A stretch of DNA of 64,000 nucleotides from Oleiagrimonas sp963817755. Its GTDB lineage: Bacteria; Pseudomonadota; Gammaproteobacteria; Xanthomonadales; Rhodanobacteraceae. The stretch is from the NCBI GenBank assembly GCA_963817755.1, contig CAWFPB010000003.1:124001-188000 (forward strand). Direction: 5' to 3'. Under the pieces are notes generated by a model. That model worked only from the letters and a program-made list of their open reading frames with translations, was not told the DNA's origin and made no database searches. Position numbers and translations under genes: made by a program. Position 1 is the first letter of the stretch. Every line of letters starts with the position of its first letter. This document shows positions 8,369-16,741 of the stretch, piece by piece.

Positions 8369-8831
8369 AACACCCACGCGGCACCTGGCCGGCCCCGAGG
8401 CGACCGAGGCCTTCGGCCGGCGCCTGGCCCGCGCCGTCGACGGCGGCGGACTGGTGGTCTACCTGCACGGCGAGCTGGGTGCCGGCAAGACCTCGCTGGC
8501 CCGCGCGGTGCTCAGTGCACTGGGCGCGGGCGAGCGCATCAAGAGCCCGACCTACAGCCTGGTCGAGCCCTATGCCCTGGCCGACGGTCGACCGGCCTGG
8601 CATCTGGACCTGTACCGCATTGCCGATCCCGGCGAGCTGGAGTGGCTGGGCCTGGACGCGCTGTCCGACCCGCGTGCCCTGGTGCTGGTGGAGTGGCCCG
8701 GGCGCGGTGCGGGGGCGCTACCCGATCCGGACCTGCATCTTCATCTAGCCTACGAGGGCGAAGACCGAAGTCTGCGGATGGAGGCGGTCAGTGACCGCGG
8801 TCGCGAAGTGGCTGGATTGTTAAATGATTGA
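8355..8831 (+). CDS. tsaE: tRNA threonylcarbamoyladenosine biosynthesis ATPase TsaE
   Basis: TsaE is the small P-loop ATPase that works with TsaB and TsaD to make t6A37 in ANN-decoding tRNAs. The 158-residue protein shows HGELGAGKTSLAR (Walker A, about 39-50), the SPTYSLVEPY switch, HLDLYRI and LVEWPGRG. The ATG lies inside the nnrD coding end (14-bp overlap), a strong sign of translational coupling. The downstream gap to amiC holds an A/T-rich patch just after its stop. Confidence 0.94.
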   Translation: MPSTETPTRHLAGPEATEAFGRRLARAVDGGGLVVYLHGELGAGKTSLARAVLSALGAGERIKSPTYSLVEPYALADGRPAWHLDLYRIADPGELEWLGLDALSDPRALVLVEWPGRGAGALPDPDLHLHLAYEGEDRSLRMEAVSDRGREVAGLLND

Positions 8832-8972
8832 AAAACAATAAGAAAAGTCTGTCCCGGCGGAGCCATCGCCGCGAGCCATCGAAGGTAACTTCTGACAAAG
8901 TTGGCGCAGGTTGCGGATTCGAAAGGGAAAAAGGGCTTGCATCCCGCTGCGGGTTGGGGTATCAAGCCCATC

Positions 8973-10367
8973 ATGCGCGGAATCTGCCGGCCCCTGCTGT
9001 TTGTCCTGCTCGCCGTCACGGCGGGTTTCGTCGCGCAAGCGGCGCAGGCGGCGGCGCCCACGCGCGTGAAGACCCTGCGTCTGTCGGGTGATGCGCAACA
9101 CGTGCGCGCGGTGTTCGACCTGTCCGGTCCGCTGCAGTACAAGCTGTTCCAGCTCAGCAAGCCGGACCGCGTGGTGCTGGACTTTTCCGATGCACGCCTG
9201 GGGTCCGGGTTCCGCGAACCGGGCTCGCGCGGCCTGTTGCAGGACGTACGCACCGGCCATCACGGCAAGGGTGGCCTGCGCGTGGTGCTGGACATGAAGG
9301 CCGGCGTGAAACCGAAGAGCTTCCTGCTCGAGCCGTCGGCGGGCCACGGTTATCGCCTGGTGCTGGACATGTATTCCGGGGACAAGACCGACCGCACCAC
9401 CGCTTCGCGTACCGCCCCGGTGGGGGAACGCAAGGTACTGGTCGCCATCGATCCCGGTCACGGCGGCAAGGATTCGGGCGCACGCGGTCCGGACGGCCTG
9501 GACGAGAAGACCGCCACCCTGGCCATTGCCAAGCGTCTGGCGAAGCTGATCGACCGGCAGCCGGGCATGAAGGCCCTGCTGACCCGGACCGGCGACTACT
9601 ACGTGCCGCTGGAGAAGCGCTTCGAGATCGCCCGCGAGCACAAGGCCGACCTGTTCGTGTCCATCCACGCCAATTCCTGCCCACACCATTGCACCGCGCG
9701 CGGCGCATCGGTGTGGGTGCTGTCCACGCACGGCAAGGAAAGCGAGGCGGGCAAGTGGCTGGCGCGTAGCGAGAATGCGTCGGACCTGGTTGGCGGTGTG
9801 TCGCTGGACGACAAGAGCCATACCCTGGCCGCGGTGCTGCTGGATCTTTCGCAGGGTGCCAGCATGCAGGCCAGCAAGCAGGTCGGGCACGACGTGCTGG
9901 GCGCGCTCAAGGGCATCATCCCGCTGTACAAGCCGAAGGTGCAGCATGCCAACTTCGTGGTGCTGCGCTCGCCGGACGTGCCGTCGATCCTGGTCGAGAC
10001 CGCTTTCATCAGCAATCGCCATGACGAACGCCTGCTGCGCTCGCCGCGCTATCGCGGCAAGATGGCCGAGGCCATCCTGCAGGGCGTGGAGCGCTATTTC
10101 CGCACCACTCCGCCGCCGGGTACCTGGTACGCCGCGCAGTGGGCGAAGAAGCACGGCGTCCAGGTCGCTTCCACGTCGGCCGGCGATTCGCAGGGCAGCG
10201 CGGGCAGCGGTGCCGATATGCAGGACCTGCACCGGGTCAACAGCGGCGAGACGCTGTCGGGCATCGCCCACCACTACGGTGTCAGCATCGACGCCATCAA
10301 GAACGCCAACGACCTGAACACCAACATGGTCCGCGCTGGCAGCACGCTGGCCATCCCGGCCGGCTGA
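8973..10367 (+). CDS. amiC: N-acetylmuramoyl-L-alanine amidase with AMIN and LysM domains
   Basis: This is a periplasmic zinc amidase that cleaves the stem peptide from MurNAc, typically for daughter-cell separation. The 464 residues run as a signal peptide (about 1-27, ending AQAAQA), an AMIN domain (30-137) for septal targeting, Amidase_3 (155-390), and a C-terminal LysM (418-464, HRVNSGETLSGIA). Zinc ligands and catalytic residues are visible: His163 (DPGHGGKD), Glu178, His232 (SIHANSC), Glu342 (LVETAFISN). The ATG at 8973 starts a clean signal peptide, whereas the frame from 8901 would bury it. AmiB or AmiC naming is not resolvable by sequence alone. Confidence 0.92.
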   Translation: MRGICRPLLFVLLAVTAGFVAQAAQAAAPTRVKTLRLSGDAQHVRAVFDLSGPLQYKLFQLSKPDRVVLDFSDARLGSGFREPGSRGLLQDVRTGHHGKGGLRVVLDMKAGVKPKSFLLEPSAGHGYRLVLDMYSGDKTDRTTASRTAPVGERKVLVAIDPGHGGKDSGARGPDGLDEKTATLAIAKRLAKLIDRQPGMKALLTRTGDYYVPLEKRFEIAREHKADLFVSIHANSCPHHCTARGASVWVLSTHGKESEAGKWLARSENASDLVGGVSLDDKSHTLAAVLLDLSQGASMQASKQVGHDVLGALKGIIPLYKPKVQHANFVVLRSPDVPSILVETAFISNRHDERLLRSPRYRGKMAEAILQGVERYFRTTPPPGTWYAAQWAKKHGVQVASTSAGDSQGSAGSGADMQDLHRVNSGETLSGIAHHYGVSIDAIKNANDLNTNMVRAGSTLAIPAG

Positions 10368-10380
10368 ACCGGCCCGAATC

Positions 10381-10410
10381 TTCCATCTCGAATCCCGAAT
10401 CCCGTTATCC
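10381..10410. repeat. Degenerate heptamer repeat (gaatccc x2) between amiC and mutL
   Basis: Two tandem gaatccc units preceded by partial copies (gaatctt, catctcgaatccc) lie in the 71-bp amiC-mutL gap. They are variants of the GAGTCCC heptamer found at 16.7, 24.2, 25.8, 26.1 and 53.8 kb in this window. Confidence 0.5.
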
Positions 10411-10438
10411 TTGGCGACTCGAACCGCACGAGCCCGCC

Positions 10439-12256
10439 ATGCCCGAGATCCGCCCGCTTCCGACCGAATTGATCAACCAGATCGCCGCCGGTGAGGTCAT
10501 CGAGCGCCCGTCCTCGGTGGTCAAGGAGCTGGTCGAGAACAGCCTGGACGCCGGTGCGCGGCGCATCGAGGTGGAGATCGAGGCCGGCGGCGCACGGCGC
10601 ATCGGCGTGCGCGACGACGGCAACGGCATCGATCCCGAACAGCTGCCGCTGGCGGTGGCCGCGCACGCCACCAGCAAGATCGGCAGCTTCGACGACCTCG
10701 AGCGCGTGGCGACCATGGGCTTTCGCGGTGAGGCCCTGGCCTCGATCGCCTCGGTCTCGCGCTTCACCCTGACCTCGCGACCGCGCGAGGCGGAGCACGC
10801 ATTCCGCATCGAGGTCGACGGCGGCCAGATCGGCACGGCGCGGCCGGCCCCGCACCCGCCCGGCAGCAGCGTGGAGGTCCGCGACCTGTTCTACAACGTG
10901 CCGGCGCGGCGCAAGTTTTTGCGCACCGAACGCACCGAGTTCGGCCGCATCGACGAGTTGCTCAAGAACCTGGCGCTGGTGCATCCGCAGGTCGAGTTCC
11001 GGCTCGGCCACAACGGCCGCCAGCTGCGCCTGCTGCGCCCGGCCGACGACGAGGCCGCGGCCCTGGCGCGCGTGGGCGAGGTACTCGGCGAGGACTTCAC
11101 CGGCGCTTGCCTGCGCATCGACCACCGCGCTGCCGGCATGCACCTGTCCGGCTGGGTGGGCCTGCCGACCGCGTCCCGCAACCAGGCCGACCAGCAGTAC
11201 TTCTACGTCAATGGGCGCATGGTGCGCGACAAGGTGGTTGCCCACGCCGTGCGCCAGGCCTACCAGGACGTGCTGTTCCACGGCCGGCATCCGGTGTTCG
11301 TGCTGTTTTTGGCACTGGATCCGGCCGGCGTCGACGTCAACGTGCATCCGGCCAAGAGCGAGGTGCGCTTCCGCGAGCAGCGCCTGGTGCACGATTTCCT
11401 GTTCCGCACCCTGCACGAGGCGCTGGCGCAGACCCGTGCCGGCAGCATCGCCTCGCAGCCGGTGGCCCCGCTGGCGGGCACCGCGGCGCAAGCGTCGCCG
11501 GCCACCTATCCGCCGATGGCGTCGGGTGGCGGGGGCGGATCCGGCGGCGGCGCCTGGCGCAGCCAGGCCGGGCTGGCGCTGCGCACCGGCGAGGCGCCGC
11601 TGGACGACTACCGGACCCTGCTCGGCGAGGCACCCCGGCAGGGCCTGCCCGATACCGCCGACGATGCCGACATCCCGCCGCTGGGCTACGCCCTGGCGCA
11701 GCTCAAGAGCATCTTCGTGCTGGCGGAGAACGCCCACGGCCTGGTGCTGGTGGACATGCACGCCGCGCACGAGCGCATCACCTACGAGCGCATGAAGCAG
11801 GCGCGCAACGACAGCGGCCTGCGCACCCAGATGCTGCTGGTGCCACTGGCCCTGTCGGTGGCCGCCCGCGAGGCGGAGGCCGCCGAGGAACATGCCGAGG
11901 CGCTGGCCGGCTGGGGCCTGGAGCTCTCGCGCACCGGTCCGACCCAGGTCACCGTGCGCCGCATCCCGGCGCTGCTGGAGGGCGCCGACGTGGGCGAGCT
12001 GGCCCGCGACGTGCTGGCCGAGATGGCCCAGCACGGCAGTTCGCGCAAGCTGGAGGAACTGGAGAACGAGCTGCTCTCGACCATGGCCTGCCACGGCTCG
12101 GTGCGCGCGGGCCGTCGCTTGACCGTGGCCGAGATGAACGCGCTGCTGCGCGACATGGAGGCCACCGAGCGCTCCGGCCAGTGCAACCATGGCCGCCCGA
12201 CCTGGGTGCAGCTGGGCATGCACGAGCTCGATCGCCTGTTCGACCGCGGTCGCTGA
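10439..12256 (+). CDS. mutL: DNA mismatch repair protein MutL
   Basis: MutL is a GHKL ATPase that couples MutS mismatch recognition to strand removal. In the 605-residue protein the N-terminal ATPase shows IAAGEVIERPSSVVKELVEN, DDGNGI and FRGEALASIASV. The C-terminal domain has DMHAAHERITYE (439-450), matching the metal-binding DQHAxxExxxxE endonuclease motif with Gln replaced by Met, plus ACHGSVRAG and a CNHGRP equivalent of CPHGRP. So this is probably a nicking MutL, as in bacteria without MutH, unlike the E. coli protein. A gly-rich linker (about 355-380) joins the domains. The ATG at 10439 gives the canonical MPEIRPLP start. Confidence 0.95.
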   Translation: MPEIRPLPTELINQIAAGEVIERPSSVVKELVENSLDAGARRIEVEIEAGGARRIGVRDDGNGIDPEQLPLAVAAHATSKIGSFDDLERVATMGFRGEALASIASVSRFTLTSRPREAEHAFRIEVDGGQIGTARPAPHPPGSSVEVRDLFYNVPARRKFLRTERTEFGRIDELLKNLALVHPQVEFRLGHNGRQLRLLRPADDEAAALARVGEVLGEDFTGACLRIDHRAAGMHLSGWVGLPTASRNQADQQYFYVNGRMVRDKVVAHAVRQAYQDVLFHGRHPVFVLFLALDPAGVDVNVHPAKSEVRFREQRLVHDFLFRTLHEALAQTRAGSIASQPVAPLAGTAAQASPATYPPMASGGGGGSGGGAWRSQAGLALRTGEAPLDDYRTLLGEAPRQGLPDTADDADIPPLGYALAQLKSIFVLAENAHGLVLVDMHAAHERITYERMKQARNDSGLRTQMLLVPLALSVAAREAEAAEEHAEALAGWGLELSRTGPTQVTVRRIPALLEGADVGELARDVLAEMAQHGSSRKLEELENELLSTMACHGSVRAGRRLTVAEMNALLRDMEATERSGQCNHGRPTWVQLGMHELDRLFDRGR

Positions 12257-12344
12257 GTCCGATCCATGAGCCCGTGACACGGCCGGGACTTGCCGACCGG
12301 GCCGCATGGAGGCCTATACTCGAATCTTTTGCAGGGGACCGCCC

Positions 12345-13247
12345 ATGTTCCGCGCCAGCCTCGTTCTCGCCACCGTCCTCGGCGTCACCGCCGTGCAAGC
12401 TGCCGCAGGGCCCGGTTACACGCAGCAGATCCAGCACTGGCGCGCGCAGCGCCTGAAGAGCCTGACCGCGCCCTACGGCTGGCTGAGCCTGGTTGGCCTG
12501 CCGTGGCTGCAAAAGGGCGCCAACACGGTGGGCAGCGCCAAGGACAACGACATCGTGCTCGACAAGGCCCCGGCGCACCTGGGGTCGATCGACTGGCACA
12601 AGGACGGCAAGGTGACGATCAAGCTGGCGGCCGGTGACGCGCACGTCACCATCAACGGCAGGCACGTGCGCGAGGCCGTGCTGCTCGACGACAGCCACGA
12701 CAAGCCGACCACCGTGAAGTTCGCCACCACCGAGTTCTACCTGGTCTCGCGCAACGGCATGAAGGGCCTGCGCGTGAAGGACAGCCAGTCGCCGACCCGC
12801 GTGCACTTCGCCGGCCTGGACTATTTCCCGGTCAATCCGGCGCTGCGCATCACCGCGCACTGGGTGCCGTTCAAGCCGCATCATCACCTGAAGATGGGCA
12901 ACGAGATCGGCGGCGTCGACACCTACCCGGTGCCGGGCAAAGCGGTGTTCACCTACCAGGGCCATCGCTACAGCGTGGAACCGGTGATCGAGGTGCCGGG
13001 CGACACCCAGTACTTCCTGGTCTTCTCCGACCGCACCAGCGGCCACGAGACCTACGGTGCCTCGCGATTCCTGTACCTCGATCCGCCCAAGCCGGGTTCG
13101 GACACGGTGACGATCGACTTCAACAAGGCCTACAACCCGCCGTGCGCCTTCACCCCGTTCGCCACCTGCCCGCTGCCGGCGCCGGTCAATCGTCTCGACT
13201 TCCGCGTCACCGCGGGCGAGAAGAAGTACGCCGGCGCGGGCGAGTAA
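12345..13247 (+). CDS. Secreted DUF1684 domain protein
   Basis: A 300-residue protein with a signal peptide (MFRASLVLATVLGVTAVQAAAG) and the DUF1684 hallmarks: an N-terminal HWRAQRLKSL and LVGLPWLQKGANTVGS, and the C-terminal block FNKAYNPPCAFTPFATCPLP followed by NRLDFRVTAGEKKY. The function of this family is not established. GCAGGGG lies upstream of the ATG, and a TATACT hexamer at 12315-12320 is a plausible -10. It is likely periplasmic. It stands alone, convergent with the enoyl-CoA hydratase gene. Confidence 0.85.
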   Translation: MFRASLVLATVLGVTAVQAAAGPGYTQQIQHWRAQRLKSLTAPYGWLSLVGLPWLQKGANTVGSAKDNDIVLDKAPAHLGSIDWHKDGKVTIKLAAGDAHVTINGRHVREAVLLDDSHDKPTTVKFATTEFYLVSRNGMKGLRVKDSQSPTRVHFAGLDYFPVNPALRITAHWVPFKPHHHLKMGNEIGGVDTYPVPGKAVFTYQGHRYSVEPVIEVPGDTQYFLVFSDRTSGHETYGASRFLYLDPPKPGSDTVTIDFNKAYNPPCAFTPFATCPLPAPVNRLDFRVTAGEKKYAGAGE

Positions 13248-13268
13248 AAGCGTCCCGGCTTGCGCCTG

Positions 13269-13288
13269 GCGCCCGCTTGTGCGGGCGC
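13269..13288. terminator. Hairpin between convergent genes
   Basis: An 8-bp perfect stem (gcgcccgc at 13269-13276 with 13281-13288) and a TTGT loop lie between the DUF1684 and enoyl-CoA hydratase stop codons. There is no T-tract, so termination efficiency is doubtful. Confidence 0.45.
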
Positions 13289-13298
13289 GAGAAGCGTT

Positions 13299-14081
13299 TC
13301 AGCAACCCTTGAACTCGGGCTTGCGGCGTTCCAGGAACGCCGTGGTGCCCTCGCGCATGTCCTCGGTGGCAAAGCACAGGGCGAAGGCCTGGCTTTCGTA
13401 GTCCAGGCCCTGCTCGATGGCGCATTCGCCGCCGCCGAGCACGGCGTCGAGGATGCCGGCCGCGGCGCGCGGCGCGCTGGCGGCCAGCTGCGAAGCCAGG
13501 TCGCCGACGGCCTCGTCCAGGGCCTCCGGTTCGACCACGTCGGTGATCACGCCCAGTTGCTGTGCCCGCTCGGCATCGACCTGCTTGCCGGTCAGGCACA
13601 GCTCCAGCGCCGCGGCGCGGCCGGCCAGGCGCAGCAGGCGCTGGGTACCGCCGAAACCGGGGATCAGGCCGAGATTGATTTCCGGCTGGCCGAACTTCGC
13701 CTTGTTCGAGGCGATGCGCAGGTGGCAGGCCATGGCCAGTTCCATCCCGCCGCCCAGGGCGTAGCCCTGGATGCGGGCGATGACCGGTTTGCCGAGGCGT
13801 TCGATGGTCAGCATCAGCGCCTGGCCCACGCGCGAGAAGGCCTGCGCCTGGACTGGCGTGTACTGGTTCATCTCGGCGATGTCGGCGCCGGCCACGAAGG
13901 CCTTGTCGCCCGCGCCGGCCAGCACCACCACGCGCACGTCCTCGTCCTGCCCGGCCTGGCCGAAGGCCAGCATCAGCTCGTTCAGGGTCTCGTGGTTGAG
14001 GGCGTTGAGCTTGTCGGGACGGTTGACGGTGATGGTGCGCACGGCACCGTCGTCATGGGTGGTCAGGTTGCGGTAGGCCAT
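13299..14081 (-). CDS. Enoyl-CoA hydratase (crotonase)
   Basis: A 260-residue crotonase-fold enzyme that hydrates trans-2-enoyl-CoA in fatty-acid or amino-acid breakdown. The oxyanion-hole segments AFVAGADIAEM and GYALGGGMELAM are present. Both catalytic glutamates of true hydratases can be placed: Glu114 in MELAM and Glu134 in GQPEINLG, followed by IPGFGGTQRL. Start ATG 14081 (MAYRNLTTHD). The longer reading frame upstream is a shadow. The gene stands alone, divergent from the FKBP gene. Confidence 0.93.
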   Translation of the reverse strand: MAYRNLTTHDDGAVRTITVNRPDKLNALNHETLNELMLAFGQAGQDEDVRVVVLAGAGDKAFVAGADIAEMNQYTPVQAQAFSRVGQALMLTIERLGKPVIARIQGYALGGGMELAMACHLRIASNKAKFGQPEINLGLIPGFGGTQRLLRLAGRAAALELCLTGKQVDAERAQQLGVITDVVEPEALDEAVGDLASQLAASAPRAAAGILDAVLGGGECAIEQGLDYESQAFALCFATEDMREGTTAFLERRKPEFKGC

Positions 14082-14237
14082 GGGCGAACTCCTGTACGTG
14101 CTGGACGCGCATGGTAGCAGCGCGGGGAACCAACCGGCGTCGTTCGCGTTCTCATGACCTGTATGTTCCATCGCCGTCCGCGGCGCGGATGGCATACCAT
14201 GGAACGCTCCGGTCCTGTTCCCGAGGTCTCTGCATCG

Positions 14238-14957
14238 ATGAAGGCTCGTTTCGTCCTGCCCATACTGCTTGCCGTGCCGGCCCTGGCCTGGGCGCAGGGC
14301 ACTTCCGGTCATGCGCAGGACAAGTCCGGCAAAAACGCGACGCACGGACTGGACCGCGACAAGGCGTCCTACGCGGTCGGGTACCAGATCGGCTCGCGGG
14401 TGGCGCAGGGCAAGGACACCTTCGACATCGACATCCTGGTCAAGGCCCTGCGCGATGCCTACGCCGGGCGCAAGCCGAAGGTGCCCGTGGCGCAAATGCA
14501 GCAGCAGCTGGGCATTCTCGGTCAGCAGCTGCGCCAGCGCGCAGCGGCCAATTTCCGGCGGCAGGCGCGACGCAACGCCCTGGATTCCAGTCGTTTCATG
14601 GCCGAGAACAAGACTCGGGCCGGCGTGGTGACGTTGCCTTCCGGCGTGCAGTACAAGATCCTTCGGCACGGGCAGGGCGCCCATCCGACACTGGACAGCA
14701 CGGTGGTCGCCAACTATCGCGGTTCGCTGATCAATGGCATGGAATTCGACAGCTCCTACGTCCACGGCCACCCGGTGACCTTCCCGGTCAGCCGCATGCT
14801 GCCGGGCTGGAAGGACGTGCTGCCGCGCATGCACGTGGGTGGCAAGTGGAAGGTCTGGATTCCCCCGCAGCAGGCGTACGGCAAGCATGGACAGCTACCG
14901 CGTATCGGGCCCAACGAAGTGCTGGTGTTCGAGATCGAGTTGCTGAAGGTCAAGTGA
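14238..14957 (+). CDS. FKBP-type peptidyl-prolyl cis-trans isomerase, Mip-like, secreted
   Basis: A 239-residue periplasmic or outer-membrane isomerase. It has a signal peptide (MKARFVLPILLAVPALAWA), an N-terminal helical FKBP_N segment (DRDKASYAVGYQIGSRVAQG, the dimerisation arm of FkpA/Mip proteins), a long charged helix, then an FKBP domain (about 130-239) with YRGSLINGMEFDSSY, LPGWKDVLPRM, IPPQQAYG and GPNEVLVFEIELL. ATG 14238 is chosen for its signal peptide; the frame is open to 14154. It probably assists folding of envelope proteins. Confidence 0.9.
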   Translation: MKARFVLPILLAVPALAWAQGTSGHAQDKSGKNATHGLDRDKASYAVGYQIGSRVAQGKDTFDIDILVKALRDAYAGRKPKVPVAQMQQQLGILGQQLRQRAAANFRRQARRNALDSSRFMAENKTRAGVVTLPSGVQYKILRHGQGAHPTLDSTVVANYRGSLINGMEFDSSYVHGHPVTFPVSRMLPGWKDVLPRMHVGGKWKVWIPPQQAYGKHGQLPRIGPNEVLVFEIELLKVK

Positions 14958-15005
14958 TGCGCCGTGCGCACCGCGATGCCCACGGATGGGGCCGGCTGCG
15001 CTAGC

Positions 15006-15209
15006 ATGAAGGGGATGGACATCGGCAAAGCGGCCGTCCACGGCCACGAACCCCTGACCCCGTGCGTGAAGATCTGCCGGCTTGATGCCGGCGGCCTGTG
15101 CGTCGGCTGCCGGCGCAGTGCCGAGGAGATCATGCGCTGGCGCGACATGAGCCGGGAGGAGCGCCTGCGACTGATGCGCGAGGAGCTGCCCGGACGCCAG
15201 GTCGACTGA
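15006..15209 (+). CDS. DUF1289 family small cysteine-motif protein
   Basis: A 67-residue protein with the DUF1289 signature: PCVKICRL, then GLCVGCRRSAEEIMRW, then REERLRLM. The four-cysteine pattern suggests a metal or Fe-S site, but the role is unknown. An ATG three codons later (15015) is an alternative start. The stop overlaps the next gene's ATG by one base, so it is probably translated together with the Nudix gene. Confidence 0.85.
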   Translation: MKGMDIGKAAVHGHEPLTPCVKICRLDAGGLCVGCRRSAEEIMRWRDMSREERLRLMREELPGRQVD

Positions 15210-15820
15210 TGGCCGCGCACCGTGACGCCCTGCGCGCGGCGTTGCGTGCACTGGATGATCCGCCGGGTGCCCCGGGCTGGAACCACGCGATGATGCGTGA
15301 CCTGCTCGGCGAGGTTCCGCTGGCACCTGCGGCCGTGCTGGTCCCGGTGGTCGAGGACGGATCGGAGGCGCGCGTCGTGCTGACCCGGCGCACCGAGCAA
15401 CTGAGCCGGCATGCCGGCCAGGTGGCGTTTCCCGGCGGCCGCATCGACGTCACCGATACAGACGCCGTAGACGCCGCCCTGCGCGAGACCGAGGAGGAAA
15501 TCGGACTGCCGCGTGCGCATGTCCAGCCAGCCGGCTACCTGGACTGCTTCGAGACCGTGAGCGGATTCGTGGTCACGCCGGTGGTCGCCTTCGTGGCGTC
15601 GCAACGGCCGCCGTGGCGGCCCGAGCCGGGCGAGGTCGACGAGGTGTTCGAGGTGCCGCTGTCGTTCCTGCTTGACCCCTCCAACCTGCAGCGCTACACC
15701 ATGCACTTCCGCGGCAAGGCGCGCGAGATGGTGGAGTTCCGCTACGGCCCGCACCGCATCTGGGGTGCCACCGCCGCGATGCTGACCAACCTCCTCGAAC
15801 GCATGGGAACCCTGCCATGA
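15209..15820 (+). CDS. CoA pyrophosphohydrolase, Nudix family (NudL/YeaB type)
   Basis: A 203-residue Nudix hydrolase expected to cleave coenzyme A or its derivatives to phosphopantetheine and 3',5'-ADP. The family-specific block VVLTRRTEQLSRHAGQVAFP matches the CoA-pyrophosphatase signature and runs into GGRID; the Nudix box ends ALRETEEEIGLP. It begins 1 bp inside the DUF1289 stop and overlaps the sulfurtransferase start by 4 bp. Confidence 0.9.
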   Translation: MAAHRDALRAALRALDDPPGAPGWNHAMMRDLLGEVPLAPAAVLVPVVEDGSEARVVLTRRTEQLSRHAGQVAFPGGRIDVTDTDAVDAALRETEEEIGLPRAHVQPAGYLDCFETVSGFVVTPVVAFVASQRPPWRPEPGEVDEVFEVPLSFLLDPSNLQRYTMHFRGKAREMVEFRYGPHRIWGATAAMLTNLLERMGTLP

Positions 15821-16665
15821 ACCGTCCCCTGATCGATACCCGCACCCTCGCTGCGCGCGATCCGGCCGAAACGCTCGTCGTCGATTGCCGGTTCGACCTG
15901 TCCGACACCGACAAGGGGCGTCGCGATTATCTCGAGGGCCATCTTCCGGGGGCGGTCTATGCCAGCCTGGACGAGGAGCTGTCCGACCTGGGCAAGATCG
16001 CACAGGGGCTGGGGCGGCATCCGTTGCCGGATCCCGGGGCCTTTGCACGGACCCTGGGCCGCTGGGGCTGGCGGCCGGGCATGCTCGTGGTGGCCTACGA
16101 CACCGCCGGCGGCGCCATCGCCGGACGCCTGTGGTGGATGATGCGTGCCATGGGCGCTTCTGCCTGCGTGCTGGACGGCGGCCTGAAGGCCTGGAAGGAC
16201 GCGGGACTGGCGCTGGAGTCCGGCCCGGTCGAGCGCACGCCGACCACCGTCGAGCCCGGCATCGATCAAAGCTTCTTCGTGGATACGCCGGATCTGCGTG
16301 AAGCCCTGGATGCGGGAAACGTGCTGCTGGTCGATGCGCGTGCCGCAGAGCGCTATCGCGGCGAGACCGAGCCGCTGGATCCGGTGGCCGGACACGTGCC
16401 CGGCGCCGTCAACCGCCCGTTCGCCGGCAACCTGGACGGTGACGGCCGCTTCCGCGATGACGATGCGCTACGCGCCGAATTCGAGGCGCTGCTCGGCGGC
16501 CGCCCCGCCGACCAGATGGTGAGCATGTGCGGCTCGGGCGTGACCGCCTGCCACAACCTGCTGGCCATGGCGCATGCCGGCTTCTCCGGCATGCGCCTGT
16601 ACGTGCCCTCGTGGAGCGGCTGGTGCAGCGACCCGCAGCGCCCGGTGGCAAGGACGAGCGGCTAG
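15817..16665 (+). CDS. sseA: 3-mercaptopyruvate sulfurtransferase (two-domain rhodanese)
   Basis: A 282-residue tandem rhodanese. The N-terminal domain is the inactive one (WRPGMLVVAYD, without a catalytic Cys); the C-terminal domain has the active-site loop CGSGVTA with Cys238, the loop class seen in mercaptopyruvate sulfurtransferases rather than thiosulfate rhodanese. It likely moves sulfur from 3-mercaptopyruvate to thiol acceptors or cyanide. The ATG overlaps the Nudix stop (ATGA), so the three genes form a unit. Its 3' flank is a heptamer repeat tract. Confidence 0.88.
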   Translation: MNRPLIDTRTLAARDPAETLVVDCRFDLSDTDKGRRDYLEGHLPGAVYASLDEELSDLGKIAQGLGRHPLPDPGAFARTLGRWGWRPGMLVVAYDTAGGAIAGRLWWMMRAMGASACVLDGGLKAWKDAGLALESGPVERTPTTVEPGIDQSFFVDTPDLREALDAGNVLLVDARAAERYRGETEPLDPVAGHVPGAVNRPFAGNLDGDGRFRDDDALRAEFEALLGGRPADQMVSMCGSGVTACHNLLAMAHAGFSGMRLYVPSWSGWCSDPQRPVARTSG

Positions 16666-16693
16666 GGGCGGAACCCCGAATCGCCGAATCGCC

Positions 16694-16741
16694 GAGTCCC
16701 GAGTCCCGAGTCCCGTCTCCCGTCTCCCGTCTCCCGTCTCA
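16694..16741. repeat. Tandem 7-bp repeat: gagtccc x3 then gtctccc x3
   Basis: Three perfect GAGTCCC units (16694-16714) pass directly into three GTCTCCC units (16715-16735) and a partial one. The tract occupies the gap between the convergent sseA and isomerase genes. Its last unit supplies the stop codon of the minus-strand isomerase gene (TCA at 16739-16741). Confidence 0.9.

Noticed and set aside
16694..16741. Heptamer tracts as a CRISPR array
   Set aside because: Units are 7 bp in direct tandem without spacers, and there are no cas genes in the window.
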